The translations under genes were made by a program, and so were the position numbers. The notes beneath the pieces were generated by a model. It was not told the origin of the DNA and ran no database searches. It was given only the letters and a program-made list of their open reading frames with translations. A DNA stretch of 64,000 bases from JBNJGB01 sp051747385 (GTDB lineage: Bacteria > Myxococcota_A > UBA9042 > PHBI01 > JACKFB01). The stretch's first letter is position 1. Every line of letters begins with the position of its first letter. The stretch is taken from positions 62,001 through 126,000 of the forward strand of contig JBNJGB010000006.1 in assembly GCA_051747385.1 (NCBI GenBank), written 5' to 3'. Positions 32,976-41,330 of this stretch are shown here, in pieces.

Positions 32976-33164
32976 GTGATTGACGGCGTCCCGGCGGGCG
33001 GCGACTCCGGCGGGGTCGACGCGGCAGGTCCGCCTCCCGGTCTCCGGAGGCGATACGACGTGCTGCGGCCCCTGGGGCGAGGCGCCCACGGCGTGGTGTA
33101 CGAGGCCTGGGATCGGGAGGCCTACGTGACGGAAGACGCCCGCACCTCTGCGCTCTCGGCATGA
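32976..33164 (+). pseudogene. N-terminal fragment of a Ser/Thr protein kinase
   Basis: The frame contains RRRYDVLRPLGRGAHGVVYE followed by AWDRE: the first strand and glycine-rich ATP loop (LGRGAHGVV) of a Hanks-type kinase. It then breaks off into EAYVTEDARTSALSA and a stop; the invariant Lys, catalytic loop and everything downstream are missing. A GTG at 32976 could have been the start, without a clear ribosome-binding site. It lies between a lipoprotein gene and repeat copy C, in a stretch (32802-33318) that otherwise holds no intact gene. Confidence 0.65.
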
Positions 33165-33224
33165 ACGGAGCGACGCCGATCGATGTCCGAGACCCCGCGA
33201 GCGCCCCCCAAGCGAGCTCATTGG

Positions 33225-33320
33225 GGCCACGACCCAGCCGCGATGGTTCGCGATAGAGGCCCAGGCCGCCCCATCGGGCACCGGCCCAACGTCTGAGAAT
33301 CCCTCTTTATGGAAACTAGC
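33225..33320 (-). repeat. Dispersed repeat family 1, copy C
   Basis: In inverse orientation this copy reads CTAGTTTCCATAAAGAGG, GATTCTCAGACGTTGG, GCCGGTGCCCGAT and a TATCGCGAACCATCGCGG tract, matching copy B block by block. It replaces the 3' end of the cytochrome gene at 33319. Confidence 0.65.
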
Positions 33321-34965
33321 CGCCAGGCCATGTCGAAGTCCGTCTCCGGGTCGTCGGCCGGACCCATCCAGAACACCTCCGGGCGGTCCGGCCCCGGCGT
33401 GAGCATGTCGCACAGGGTGGGGACGCTCTGGTTGTGCAGGTACGGGTACCGCGCCCACACGCCGTCGAGCGGCGGCGGGACGTAGCCCTGCTGGACCTCG
33501 ACCACCGTGCCCATCCACTGCGAGATGGCCAGGTCGTTGAGGCGGCCCGCGAAGGCGGCCATCCCCTGGGCGCGCTGGGGGTCCGTCCCCACGTCCACCA
33601 CCGGGGTCTGCTCGTGGTACCAGACGCGCGTGGTGGCCAGCAGCTCCTCGGGCGTGCGGGTGTCGGCGTCGGCGGCGTCCACCCCTTGTCGTAGGTGCCG
33701 TGGCACGTGGCGCACGTCCCCTCGAACAGCGCCTGGCCCCGCTTCGCGGCCTCCAGGTCGACGCTGTCGGCCCCGAACCAGTCGACCCACCGGGGCGCCG
33801 TCGTCGCGAAGACGGCGGCGGTCAGCTCCTCCACCAGGTGGCGGTTGCCCTGGAACCACTGCTCCAGCTCGCGCAGGTCCGTGCCCCGCCCCAGCTCGTT
33901 CCACTGGAAGTTCGTGAGCACGAAGTTGCCGGAGACGATGGACCCGTCGGACAGCCAGCGGGTCTTGTACTTGAGCGTCCACCAGACGGCCGGCTTGCTG
34001 TCGGCCACCAGGGTGCTCAGGGCGTTGTCGCGCGGGTGCTTCTCCAGCTCGTCGCTCCGCGTGGCGTACGCGTCCTCCTCGCGGCGGGACAGGCTGAGGG
34101 CGACCTGGGCGAGGGACGTGTCGAGCCCGAGCACCTGGGGCTCGCGGCTCCCCACGGCCTCAAGGCTGTCCCGGGCCCGCAGGAACAGCGCCACCTCGTC
34201 CGCATTCGCGCCCGTCACCTCGACGAAGACGTCCTCGGTGAGGGTGGGGAAGAAGCTCCGCGCCAGGTGGAAGAACTCGTTGGCGCGCGCGTGCCGGTTG
34301 GTCAGGCCGACCACCGTCCGCCCGAACAGCTCGGCCGTGTGGCACGTCGCGCACGAGAACGACAGGGCCTCGCCCCTCGACGTCTGCACCCGCCCGTGCC
34401 CCAGGTAGTCGCCCGGCTGCACCCCGGCGGGCCAAGCGACGCCGAGCGTGGCCTCCGGCCCGTCCGCGCGGGCCAGCCCGAGCCAGCCGAACATCTCGTC
34501 GGTGGTGCCGAAGCCCAGGACCTGGCGCGTCAGGCGCTGGATGTCGAGCGTGTCCTCGTCCGTCGCCGCCGGGTCCGGCATGCGCTGGAGCGGTGGCCAG
34601 GGCAGCCGCGCGCCCGACACGTCGACCGGCCGGGTGAGCGTGTGCCCGAGCCTGCGCGAGGCCACCTCCGGCAGCGCGGCACCGAGCCCGTAGATGTCGG
34701 CGCGGTCGCCCCCGGCCGGGATGCGGGCCTCGCGGCTCCAGTCCGTGCCCTCGCGGTCGCAGAAGCCGTCCCCGTCCGTGTCGAGCCCCTGCGCGCAGCC
34801 GGGCCCCGTGGCGAGGCAGGCGCCGCCCGGGCCCTCCTCGAACCCCTCGTCGCAGCCCGGCCGGACCTCCTCGCCGCCGCCCCCGTCGCACGCGACGAGG
34901 AGCAGGCAGGGCACCAGCCACGCGACCCACGGCGGGCACGGACGGACGCGGACGGGCGATGGCAT
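33319..34965 (-). pseudogene. Dihaem cytochrome c peroxidase/MauG-like lipoprotein, frameshifted and 3'-truncated
   Basis: From ATG 34965 the protein has a signal with lipobox (LVPCLLLVAC), an EGF-like Cys-rich segment ending DTDGDGFCDREG, and a c-type haem site SCATCH (near base 34340). A second CATCH lies near 33705, about 420 residues into the protein. Right after it, at 33682-33685 (a run of four G on the coding strand), one base is missing: the sequence continues sensibly only in the next frame (VDAADADTRTPEELL, VWYHEQTPVVDVG, LHNQSVPTLCDML, DPETDFDMAWR). At 33319 that second frame ends abruptly in repeat copy C. Intact relatives are periplasmic dihaem peroxidases or dehydrogenase electron acceptors. 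The frameshift could be a sequencing error, but the truncation looks real. Confidence 0.75.
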
Positions 34966-35134
34966 CGTCAAGGGGACCTCCCGGGGCGAGTCGGAACGCG
35001 CACCATGTGGCGGTCGGGACCCGGACGCCAGCCAGGGCGCGGAACCGGCCGGTCGTGCCTCCCCGCCCACCTGTCCGGGGCGCCGGGGAGGGGCTATCCT
35101 CGAGCGCCCGTCCGCACCCACGCCTGGAGCCGTG

Positions 35135-36331
35135 ATGCCCCCTCGAACGACCGGCGCCGACCGCGAGCTCTTCCTGGTGGACGCCACCTACGAGCTGTTC
35201 CGCTCCTTCCACGCCCTGCCGACCCTGGAGGCGCCCGACGGGCGCGAGGTGGGCGGCGTCTACGGGCTGGTGAACACCCTCATCGCGCTGCTGCGGGACC
35301 GGGAGGTGCGCTTCGTCGCGTGCGCCACGGACGACGGGGTCGAGTCGTGGCGGAACGAGCTCTTCCCGCCCTACAAGGAGGGCGTGGAAGTCCCCGACGC
35401 CCTCCGGGCGCAGCTCGAGCCCGCCGACCGGGCGCTGCGGGCCCTGGGCATGACCGTCTGGCGCATGCGGGACTTCGAGGCCGACGACGCCATCGCCACG
35501 GCCGCGGACCGCTTCGCGGGCGACTTCGACCGGACCCTCGTCGCCTCGGCCGACAAGGACTTCGCCCAGCTCGTGCGCGGCGACCGGGTGGTCCTCCTTG
35601 ACCGCCGCGGCGACAGGCTCCTCGACGAGGACGCGGTCCGCGAGCGGTGGGGCGTGGCCCCGGCCTCCATCCCCGACTACCTGGCGCTGGCCGGCGACGC
35701 CTCCGACGCCATCCCGGGCCTGGAGGACTGGGGCCCCAGGTCCACCTCCGCGGTCTCGGCCCGCTACGGGCGGCTGGAGGACATCCCCGACGACCCCGGC
35801 GACTGGAACGTGGACGTGCGCGGCGCCGAGCGCCTGGCCGCGACCCTCCGCGAGCACCGGGGAGAGGCCGGCCTCTACAAGCGCCTCACCACCCTCCGCA
35901 CCGACGCGCCCATCGACGACGAGGCCCCCGCCTGGACCGGCATCGACGAGGACGCCCTGCGCGCCCTCTCCGACGAGCTGGGCCTGGAGCGCCTCCTGGA
36001 GCGCGCCCTCGAGCTGCCGCGCCCAGACCACCAGAGCACCGATCGGGCGTGCGGACCGCGGGTCTCCGAGGGAAATACGCGTGGATCGGCCAGGCGCGCA
36101 GCGCCGGTGCCGCGTCCCGAAGGCGCTGCGAAGCAGCGCGGCGCTGGCCCGCCGGGCCAGGAGAGCCGGCGTCAGCCGGAATGCCAGAAGGCATGGCGCA
36201 GCGGTCGCGGCAGGCCGAGGCGCCGGAGATCGCCGGTAGCCCAACGGGAGCACGGTCGTTCGGTGCTCTACTCGTGTCCGATGACCTCCAGGACCTCGCC
36301 GCTCATCTTCCCCTCCACGGCCCGGACGTAG
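35135..36331 (+). CDS. 5'-3' exonuclease (PolA N-domain/FEN type) reading into a repeat
   Basis: Residues 1 to about 295 are a FEN/PolA-type 5' nuclease: LFLVDATYELFRSFHALP, then VGGVYGLVNTLI, the metal-site acidic motifs FEADDAIATAAD and ASADKDFAQLV, and a helix-hairpin-helix region (IPDYLALAGDASDAIPGLED) that should bind DNA behind the flap. Beyond about base 36030 the frame runs through the 36040-36265 repeat, adding about 100 Arg/Ala/Pro-rich residues to the stop at 36331. A stand-alone 5' exonuclease usually ends near the point where the repeat begins. RBS tggag precedes ATG 35135. The tail overlaps the 3' end of the convergent SDR gene. Confidence 0.75.
   Translation: MPPRTTGADRELFLVDATYELFRSFHALPTLEAPDGREVGGVYGLVNTLIALLRDREVRFVACATDDGVESWRNELFPPYKEGVEVPDALRAQLEPADRALRALGMTVWRMRDFEADDAIATAADRFAGDFDRTLVASADKDFAQLVRGDRVVLLDRRGDRLLDEDAVRERWGVAPASIPDYLALAGDASDAIPGLEDWGPRSTSAVSARYGRLEDIPDDPGDWNVDVRGAERLAATLREHRGEAGLYKRLTTLRTDAPIDDEAPAWTGIDEDALRALSDELGLERLLERALELPRPDHQSTDRACGPRVSEGNTRGSARRAAPVPRPEGAAKQRGAGPPGQESRRQPECQKAWRSGRGRPRRRRSPVAQREHGRSVLYSCPMTSRTSPLIFPSTART
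36040..36265 (-). repeat. Hairpin-rich dispersed element between two gene 3' ends
   Basis: This tract of about 225 bases has serial hairpins: GCGCTGCGAAGCAGCGC, GGCCCGCCGGGCC, CCGGCGTCAGCCGG and ATGCCAGAAGGCAT. It separates the conserved end of the exonuclease gene from the stop of the convergent SDR gene at 36268. Its style (ordered GC hairpins with GGCCC-x-GGGCC) resembles the 30391-30625 element, although the two are not simply identical. It could act as a bidirectional terminator or as a mobile REP cluster. Confidence 0.55.
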
Positions 36332-36870
36332 ACGTGGGCCACGTCGGCGGCCGGCGTGCCCTTGGAGCCGTCCATCCCCATCTGCTCCATGGTCTCCGAG
36401 ACCCAGCCGGGGCTGACCACGTTGATGCGCACGCCCCGCTCGGACTCGAGCGCGGCCACCCGGACGAAACCCTCGATGCCCGCGTTCACGAGGGACACGG
36501 CCGCGCTGCCCTCCATGGGCTGCCGGGCCAGCACGCCGCTGGTGAGGGTGATGGAGCCGCCGTCCGCCAGCCGCTCGCGGGCCACGCGCACCAGGTCGAC
36601 CTGGCCCATGAGCTTGCTCCGCAGGCTCGCCTCGAGGTCCTCGTCCGTGAGCTCGCCCAGGGGCGTGAACCTGGCCTCGCCGGCCGCGCAGACCACCGCG
36701 TTCACCTTCCCCGCCTCGTCGAACAGCGCCTCCAGGGACGCTCGGGACGTGAGATCGGCCTGCCGATCCCCGCTGGTGCGGCTGACGCGGATGACCTCGT
36801 GCTCCCCGCCCAGCGCCTCGACGACCTCGCTGCCGATGGTGCCGGTCGCACCGATGACGATGACGCGCAT
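36268..36870 (-). CDS. Short-chain dehydrogenase/reductase (SDR)
   Basis: In the 200-residue SDR protein the N-terminal dinucleotide-binding motif is VIVIGATGTIGSEVVEAL (TGxxGxxG form). VVCAAGEARFTPL follows the central strand. The usual catalytic Tyr-x3-Lys is not evident: the region reads SAAVSLVNAGIEGFVRVAAL, where Tyr and Lys would be expected, so this belongs to the short atypical SDR group (YbjT/NmrA-like to classical-like short chains) and may be a binder rather than an enzyme. The ATG at 36870 follows acggaggagcgacc. It is a single gene, convergent with the exonuclease across the hairpin repeat. Confidence 0.8.
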   Translation of the reverse strand: MRVIVIGATGTIGSEVVEALGGEHEVIRVSRTSGDRQADLTSRASLEALFDEAGKVNAVVCAAGEARFTPLGELTDEDLEASLRSKLMGQVDLVRVARERLADGGSITLTSGVLARQPMEGSAAVSLVNAGIEGFVRVAALESERGVRINVVSPGWVSETMEQMGMDGSKGTPAADVAHVYVRAVEGKMSGEVLEVIGHE

Positions 36871-36969
36871 GGTCGCTCCTCCGTGATCGTGTGGGTCCGT
36901 CGAGGGTAGTCCACCCCCGCCTCGGAGCACCACCAGGCGGCCGTGCTCGGGCCGCAGGTCCCGCGGAGG

Positions 36970-38133
36970 CTACGGTGCGGGGGCGTAGGTCAGGGTGAGG
37001 TCCACGTCCTGGTAGCCCTCCTCGGGCACGTCGTCGCACGCCGGCTCGCCGGTCCAGGCCCGGTAGACCCGGCCCTTCCGCCGGACCACCAGCTCGCCGT
37101 CCCCGACGGTCAGCGTCCCGAGGAGGCCCGGCTGCTCGTCGTGGCCGTAGCAGGTCACCTGGCAGGTCTTCACGTCCATCCGGAAGGCGTCCCCCGCCGC
37201 CACGAGGCACCCCGTCCACGTGTCCGGGTAGTCGGTGACCAGCATGCCGTGGAGCAGCCCGGTCTCCTCCAGGTTCAGCGGCTCCAGGGCCTGGTCGAAG
37301 CCGAGCATCAGGCAGTGCGCGGCGGTGACCGGCGTCGGGCCCAGGTCGGGCAGATCGGCGACGACGCCGGTGCGCTTCCAGGCGCCCACCGCCTCCGCGG
37401 GCGGCGCGTCGCAGGCCTCCTCGAAGGACCCGCACGCGGCGTCCGCGCAGGCCTCTCCGAGGGCGCAGTGCACCGACGACGCGCTGAACCGGCAGCTCCC
37501 GTCCGGGGCGCAGCCGGTCCACTCCTGGGTGAACACGTGGAGGCCGCTGGCCCCCTCCCAGCACTCGGGCTCCGGAGCCTCGATGCACAACTCGCCGTCG
37601 CACCACGGGCACTCGAAGCAGCCCGCGTCGCCGCTCTCGCAGATGGTGCGCATCTCCTCGGGCGTCACGCAGAGGCCCGGGTAGTCGCAGCCCGCGGCCA
37701 GGCAGGTGGTCCCCGCCGTCTCGCAGCCGTCCCACACGGCACCGCACCCGCACACGTCCCGCGTCGGGTCCGTGCAGCGGCCGACCGCGTCCGGCGACTC
37801 GGGGCAGGTGTGGCCGACGCACTGGCTCGTCCCGGCGCAGTCGTCGCTGCCCGCGCATGTCGACATCGGCTCTCCGGCCGGCTCCGCCGCGTCGGGCTCG
37901 TCGCCGTCCTGCGCATCTGCGACGTCGGCTGGAGGCGTCGCGTCGGGCTCGCCGCCGTCCTGCGCATCCACCACGTCCGGCTGCGGGGTCACGTCGGCCT
38001 CGCTGCTGTCCGCCGCGTCCGCCACGTCCGCCTGCGGCGTCGCGACGGCGTCACCGACGGCCGAGGTGCTCGACCCGTCGCACGCGACCAGCGCGAGCGT
38101 CGCCGCCAGCGTCCATCCGATCCAGGACCGCAC
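36970..38133 (-). CDS. Cys-rich lipoprotein with Asp/Pro tandem linker
   Basis: This 387-residue lipoprotein has signal WIGWTLAATLALVAC (lipobox LVAC near residue 16) and a linker of imperfect tandem repeats (ADVADAQDGDEPDA, PQPDVVDAQDGGEPDA). A Cys-rich region follows with at least 20 cysteines (SDDCAGTSQCVGHTC, CGCGAVWDGCETAGTTC), and a C-terminal beta-rich domain ends GYQDVDLTLTYAPAP. The GTG at 38133 after gaggaggagag was chosen because the hydrophobic signal begins within a few residues. It is probably surface-exposed. No domain family is recognised; an adhesin-like or envelope-structural role is possible. Confidence 0.75.
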   Translation of the reverse strand: MRSWIGWTLAATLALVACDGSSTSAVGDAVATPQADVADAADSSEADVTPQPDVVDAQDGGEPDATPPADVADAQDGDEPDAAEPAGEPMSTCAGSDDCAGTSQCVGHTCPESPDAVGRCTDPTRDVCGCGAVWDGCETAGTTCLAAGCDYPGLCVTPEEMRTICESGDAGCFECPWCDGELCIEAPEPECWEGASGLHVFTQEWTGCAPDGSCRFSASSVHCALGEACADAACGSFEEACDAPPAEAVGAWKRTGVVADLPDLGPTPVTAAHCLMLGFDQALEPLNLEETGLLHGMLVTDYPDTWTGCLVAAGDAFRMDVKTCQVTCYGHDEQPGLLGTLTVGDGELVVRRKGRVYRAWTGEPACDDVPEEGYQDVDLTLTYAPAP

Positions 38134-38179
38134 CCTCTCCTCCTCGTCCGTGACAGGGGCCGCGCGCGGCAGCCGAACG

Positions 38180-38469
38180 CTATCCTTCGTCCTCCGCGGT
38201 GACGAGGCTCGAGATTTCGTCGCGCAGGCGGCGGGCTCGCTCTTCGTGAGCTGCAGCTCGCTCCGGCAGTAGGTGTCGAGACTGGCGTGGTCCCAGTCCT
38301 TCCAGAGCCGCTCCCGCGCGATCTCCTCCAGGTGGCCAGCCAGCTCGATCCAGCTGCCCTTGAAGTCCAGGGCCGCGGTGAGCGCGCGGTGGCGGGGCGA
38401 CCCCTCCTCCGCGGTCTCCAGGAGGTGGGAGATGCGTTCGGTCGGGCTGAGCTGCTCGGGATCGTCCAC
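38180..38469 (-). pseudogene. Small cytoplasmic helical protein, probably frameshifted
   Basis: From GTG 38469 the frame gives MDDPEQLSPTERISHLLETA, then HRALTAALDFKGSWIELAGH and SLDTYCRSELQLTKSE, a well-formed acidic helical protein. At about 38232-38237 the frame drifts into Ala/Cys/Thr noise, while the next frame continues sensibly as ARRLRDEISSLVTAEDEG and stops at 38180. One missing base in the GAG-CC-CGCC run would restore an intact protein of about 97 residues. It could be a sequencing error or a real lesion. I do not recognise the family. Confidence 0.5.
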
Positions 38470-38609
38470 GTGGTGCCCCCTGCGGTGACGGGCGGACCGC
38501 ATGGCGAGCGCGCCCGGGCGACGCAACCCCCGGGTCGCGCGGCCGCCGCAGCCGGCTTCGTTTCCGGCCGCGTCCGGGTGGTGTAGGTTGGCGGCCGATC
38601 GGAGGACCC

Positions 38610-39554
38610 ATGAGCCGACACCGCGACCGGACCCACGAGCGGCACCGCCCCGGCGGCCCGGGCTTGTCCCCGCCGGAGATCCTCGCGGACGTCCTGGAGG
38701 CCGTGCGCGGGCGGCGCCAGTCCCCCGAGGAGCGGCTGGTCCGCAAGGCCCGGGCCAAGGAGCGCGGCTGGAAGGGGCACCTGCGCGCCTTCTCGGTCGT
38801 CAACGCCGGGCTGGTGGCGCTGAACGTCCTCACCGAGATGTCCCAGCCGGGCGCGTTCGAGCCGTGGTCGCTCTACGTCATCGTGAGCTGGGGCATGGGG
38901 ATGGGGCTCCACACCCTCGGCTACCTCGGCTGGAAGAAGGAGCACGCCGAGGAGATCGCCCGGGCGGAGGAGGTCCTCGACGAGGAGCGGCTGATGGAGG
39001 CCGGCGTCGAGCATGCGACCGGCGCGGCGTCCGACCCGGCGTGGGCGGCGCTGAGGCGTCGGTGCCGCGAGGCGGTGAAGCAGGCGCGCGCGGCCCTTGC
39101 GCCGCTGGAGGACGCGGAGCAGCCCAGGCTCCAGCTCGAGTCGGGGCTGCAGGACATGGAGCGCCTGGTCGACGGCGCGACGCGCATCCGCGGCGTGCTG
39201 CTGGACCTGGCCCCGGGCGGCGTGCGCGAGCTGGACGCGACCCTGGCCGAGCTGGACGAGCGCGTCGCCCGCGCCGACGACCCACGCCTCCAGCAGGTCT
39301 ACGAGACCAACAGGGACCTCCTGGCCGCCCGCCGCCGCAAGGTGCGCATGCTGGAGGACGAGCTGACCCGCATGAAGGCCAGCGCCGAGGGCTTCGCCCT
39401 CGCGGCCGAGAACGTGCGCCTCGACGCCGCCCGCCTGGACGCCGCCCACCTGCCAGCCCTGGGCGACCACCTCGCCGAGCCCGTCGAGCGACTCGGCGAG
39501 GAGGTGGAGATCCTGCGCCAGGTCGAGGAGGAGCTGGAGACGCTGCCGGGCTGA
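38610..39554 (+). CDS. 2TM-domain membrane protein with long coiled-coil tail
   Basis: In the 314-residue protein residues 40-115 match a 2TM-domain layout: a short basic helix (VRKARAKERGWKGHLRAF), two membrane helices (VVNAGLVALNVLTEM and YVIVSWGMGMGLHTLGYLGW) and a charged loop (KKEHAEEIARAEEVL). Residues 140-310 are a continuous Glu/Arg/Leu-rich coiled coil (LQDMERLVDGATRIR, VRMLEDELTRMKASAEGF). It resembles 2TM-domain proteins seen beside kinases or regulators, here with an extended cytosolic rod, so a membrane-anchored scaffold is a fair inference. The start at 38610 is an ATG without a strong Shine-Dalgarno sequence. No partner is adjacent. Confidence 0.7.
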   Translation: MSRHRDRTHERHRPGGPGLSPPEILADVLEAVRGRRQSPEERLVRKARAKERGWKGHLRAFSVVNAGLVALNVLTEMSQPGAFEPWSLYVIVSWGMGMGLHTLGYLGWKKEHAEEIARAEEVLDEERLMEAGVEHATGAASDPAWAALRRRCREAVKQARAALAPLEDAEQPRLQLESGLQDMERLVDGATRIRGVLLDLAPGGVRELDATLAELDERVARADDPRLQQVYETNRDLLAARRRKVRMLEDELTRMKASAEGFALAAENVRLDAARLDAAHLPALGDHLAEPVERLGEEVEILRQVEEELETLPG

Positions 39555-39918
39555 GACGCCGCCACGAGCCGAGCCACCATGTCCCCGCCAGCACTCCCTG
39601 CTTCGCCGATATGGAGCGCTCACATCACCCCTGCGATGCCGCAAAGGCATCCCCGGAAGGACCAGGACAGCGACACCCTGCCACGCAACGCCATCGAAGG
39701 CCGTGTGTGGCTTACGCTGTCGTACATTGGTAGCGACTCCGACAACGCACTTGCCGCCGTGGCGAGCCGGAGGAAGGGGGGCGTCCTCGTCCTTCGCAGA
39801 ACCGGCAGCACGACCCGGTGTCATCGCCCGCAAATGCCTGCTCGCTGCCCCTCCTCCTATCCCCTACGCTGCACCCACGGATCCATATCTCGTCGTGTGA
39901 AACCAGACGGAGGAAGGG
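39555..39918 (+). other. 364-base non-coding gap
   Basis: No gene is supported here. The clearest structure is a hairpin, GATGCC-GCAAA-GGCATC, at 39635-39651, about 80 bases past the upstream stop and without a T-run, so a weak terminator at best. A ggaggaaggg ribosome-binding site for the next gene is at the right end. The stretch has fewer CG-rich codons than its neighbours. Confidence 0.5.
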
Positions 39919-41160
39919 ATGGCCAAGGCGGACCAAGCGAGGAACGCAGCGTACAACGCGATGGCCAAGGCGGACCGCGCGATGGCCAAGGCGCGCGAAG
40001 CGATGTTCAAGCCGGGCGAGGCGATGACGGCGGAACACGCGAGGGCGAACGCGGCCGAAGCGGTCTGTCTGGCGCGCGAAGCGATGAAGATGGCGGACGA
40101 AGCGGTCGCCGGGGTGGACGAAGTCACGGCGAAGGTCGAGGTGACGAAGGCGGACGCAGCGAAGGCCGAGGCGGACGCAGCGAAGGCCGAGGCGGCCGAA
40201 GCGAAGGCCGAGGCGGACGCAGCGAAGGCCGAGGCGGCCGAAGCGAAGGCCGAGGCCGCCGAAGCGGAGACGCAAGACGCGGCGACCAAGGCGCGCACGG
40301 CGACGGTAGCAGCGCGCCGAGCGAAGACCGAGGCGGACGACGCGATGGCCAAGGCGGGCGCCGCGAGGGCCGAGGCGGGCGCCGCGATGGCCAAGGCGGG
40401 CGCCGTGAGGGCCGAGGCGGCCGAAGCGAAGGCCGAGGCGGACGCCGCGAGGGCCGAGGCGGACGAAGTGATGGCCAGGGCCCAAGAAGCGGTGACGAAG
40501 GCGGACGACGCGATGGCCAAGGCGGACGACGCGACGGCCAGGGTGAAACAGACTGTCGTATTGAGGCGGACGACCCTCCTCCGAGCGCGTCTGCACGCCG
40601 CGGCCGGCCTTATCGTCTCCTTAGTCCTCTTACAGCCATGGGAGTTCTTCGATTGGTCACTATTCCCCGAGTTGTTTCCCGAGCTGATCATTCGGCTGTT
40701 TGGTGATGTCACCACCGAATCCTTGCACGCGACCAGATGGCTGCTGGGCTTGTCCGCCGGCGTATACACGGCGTGGGCGTTCGGCCATGTAGTCAGCGCC
40801 GGCCGGATCCCAGAGGATGCCACTCTCGAGCAGGTTCGCGAACAGGCCCGGAGGCTCGATAGGTTTTCCAGCCTCACCCTCGGAGCTGCGCTCGGCGCCT
40901 CCATTGTGGTCGGCGCCATCGGCGATGGTCCCTTCTGGATGCCGACGGCCATGGCCGTGGGGATGGTCGGGTATCGCCTCGGGAAGACCGCTCTCGAATA
41001 CCCGGGCAAGCGGGCCAGGGAGCGCGCTGAGGAGAGGCGTCGTGTGCGCAAGGAGCTGGAGGGTATCGTCAAGTCGAACCTCTCGGACGACCACAAGGAG
41101 CAGCTGTACCAGTCGACGATGGCGGAGACGTTCCGCACGGATCCTTACGACTTCGACTGA
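39919..41160 (+). CDS. Ala/Lys/Glu heptad-repeat membrane protein
   Basis: The first half of this 413-residue protein (1-215) is low-complexity coiled coil made of short repeats (AKAEADAAKAEAAEAKAEA, AKADDAMAKADDA) encoded by near-identical 15-21 base DNA units, mainly between 40130 and 40460. The second half has three or four membrane helices (LHAAAGLIVSLVLL, ATRWLLGLSAGVYTAWAFG, LTLGAALGASIVVGAIG, FWMPTAMAVGMVGYRLG) and a charged tail ending DPYDFD. The ATG at 39919 follows ggaggaaggg. The coil could sense or scaffold on one face of the membrane. The DNA repeats make the coil length prone to slippage. It is convergent with the giant KAP-like NTPase; no family is recognised. Confidence 0.75.
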   Translation: MAKADQARNAAYNAMAKADRAMAKAREAMFKPGEAMTAEHARANAAEAVCLAREAMKMADEAVAGVDEVTAKVEVTKADAAKAEADAAKAEAAEAKAEADAAKAEAAEAKAEAAEAETQDAATKARTATVAARRAKTEADDAMAKAGAARAEAGAAMAKAGAVRAEAAEAKAEADAARAEADEVMARAQEAVTKADDAMAKADDATARVKQTVVLRRTTLLRARLHAAAGLIVSLVLLQPWEFFDWSLFPELFPELIIRLFGDVTTESLHATRWLLGLSAGVYTAWAFGHVVSAGRIPEDATLEQVREQARRLDRFSSLTLGAALGASIVVGAIGDGPFWMPTAMAVGMVGYRLGKTALEYPGKRARERAEERRRVRKELEGIVKSNLSDDHKEQLYQSTMAETFRTDPYDFD

Positions 41161-41330
41161 TCAGCGCCTGCAGGACGAGCGCACGCAGCGTCCCGCGCAA
41201 AATCGAACCGCCGCCCCCCGCGGCCCAGGTGCGCCGTGCATGGTAACAGGGGGTGATGCCCCAAGCGGTGCGTGACCGCACTTCAGCGCCGCGATCGTCT
41301 AGGGGGCAGCCGGCCGGCCGGACGCAGCGC

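Noticed and set aside
41180..41330. GGTTCGATTTT on the minus strand, resembling a tRNA T-loop
   Set aside because: No five-base T stem or acceptor stem can be formed, and no D- or anticodon arm is present.
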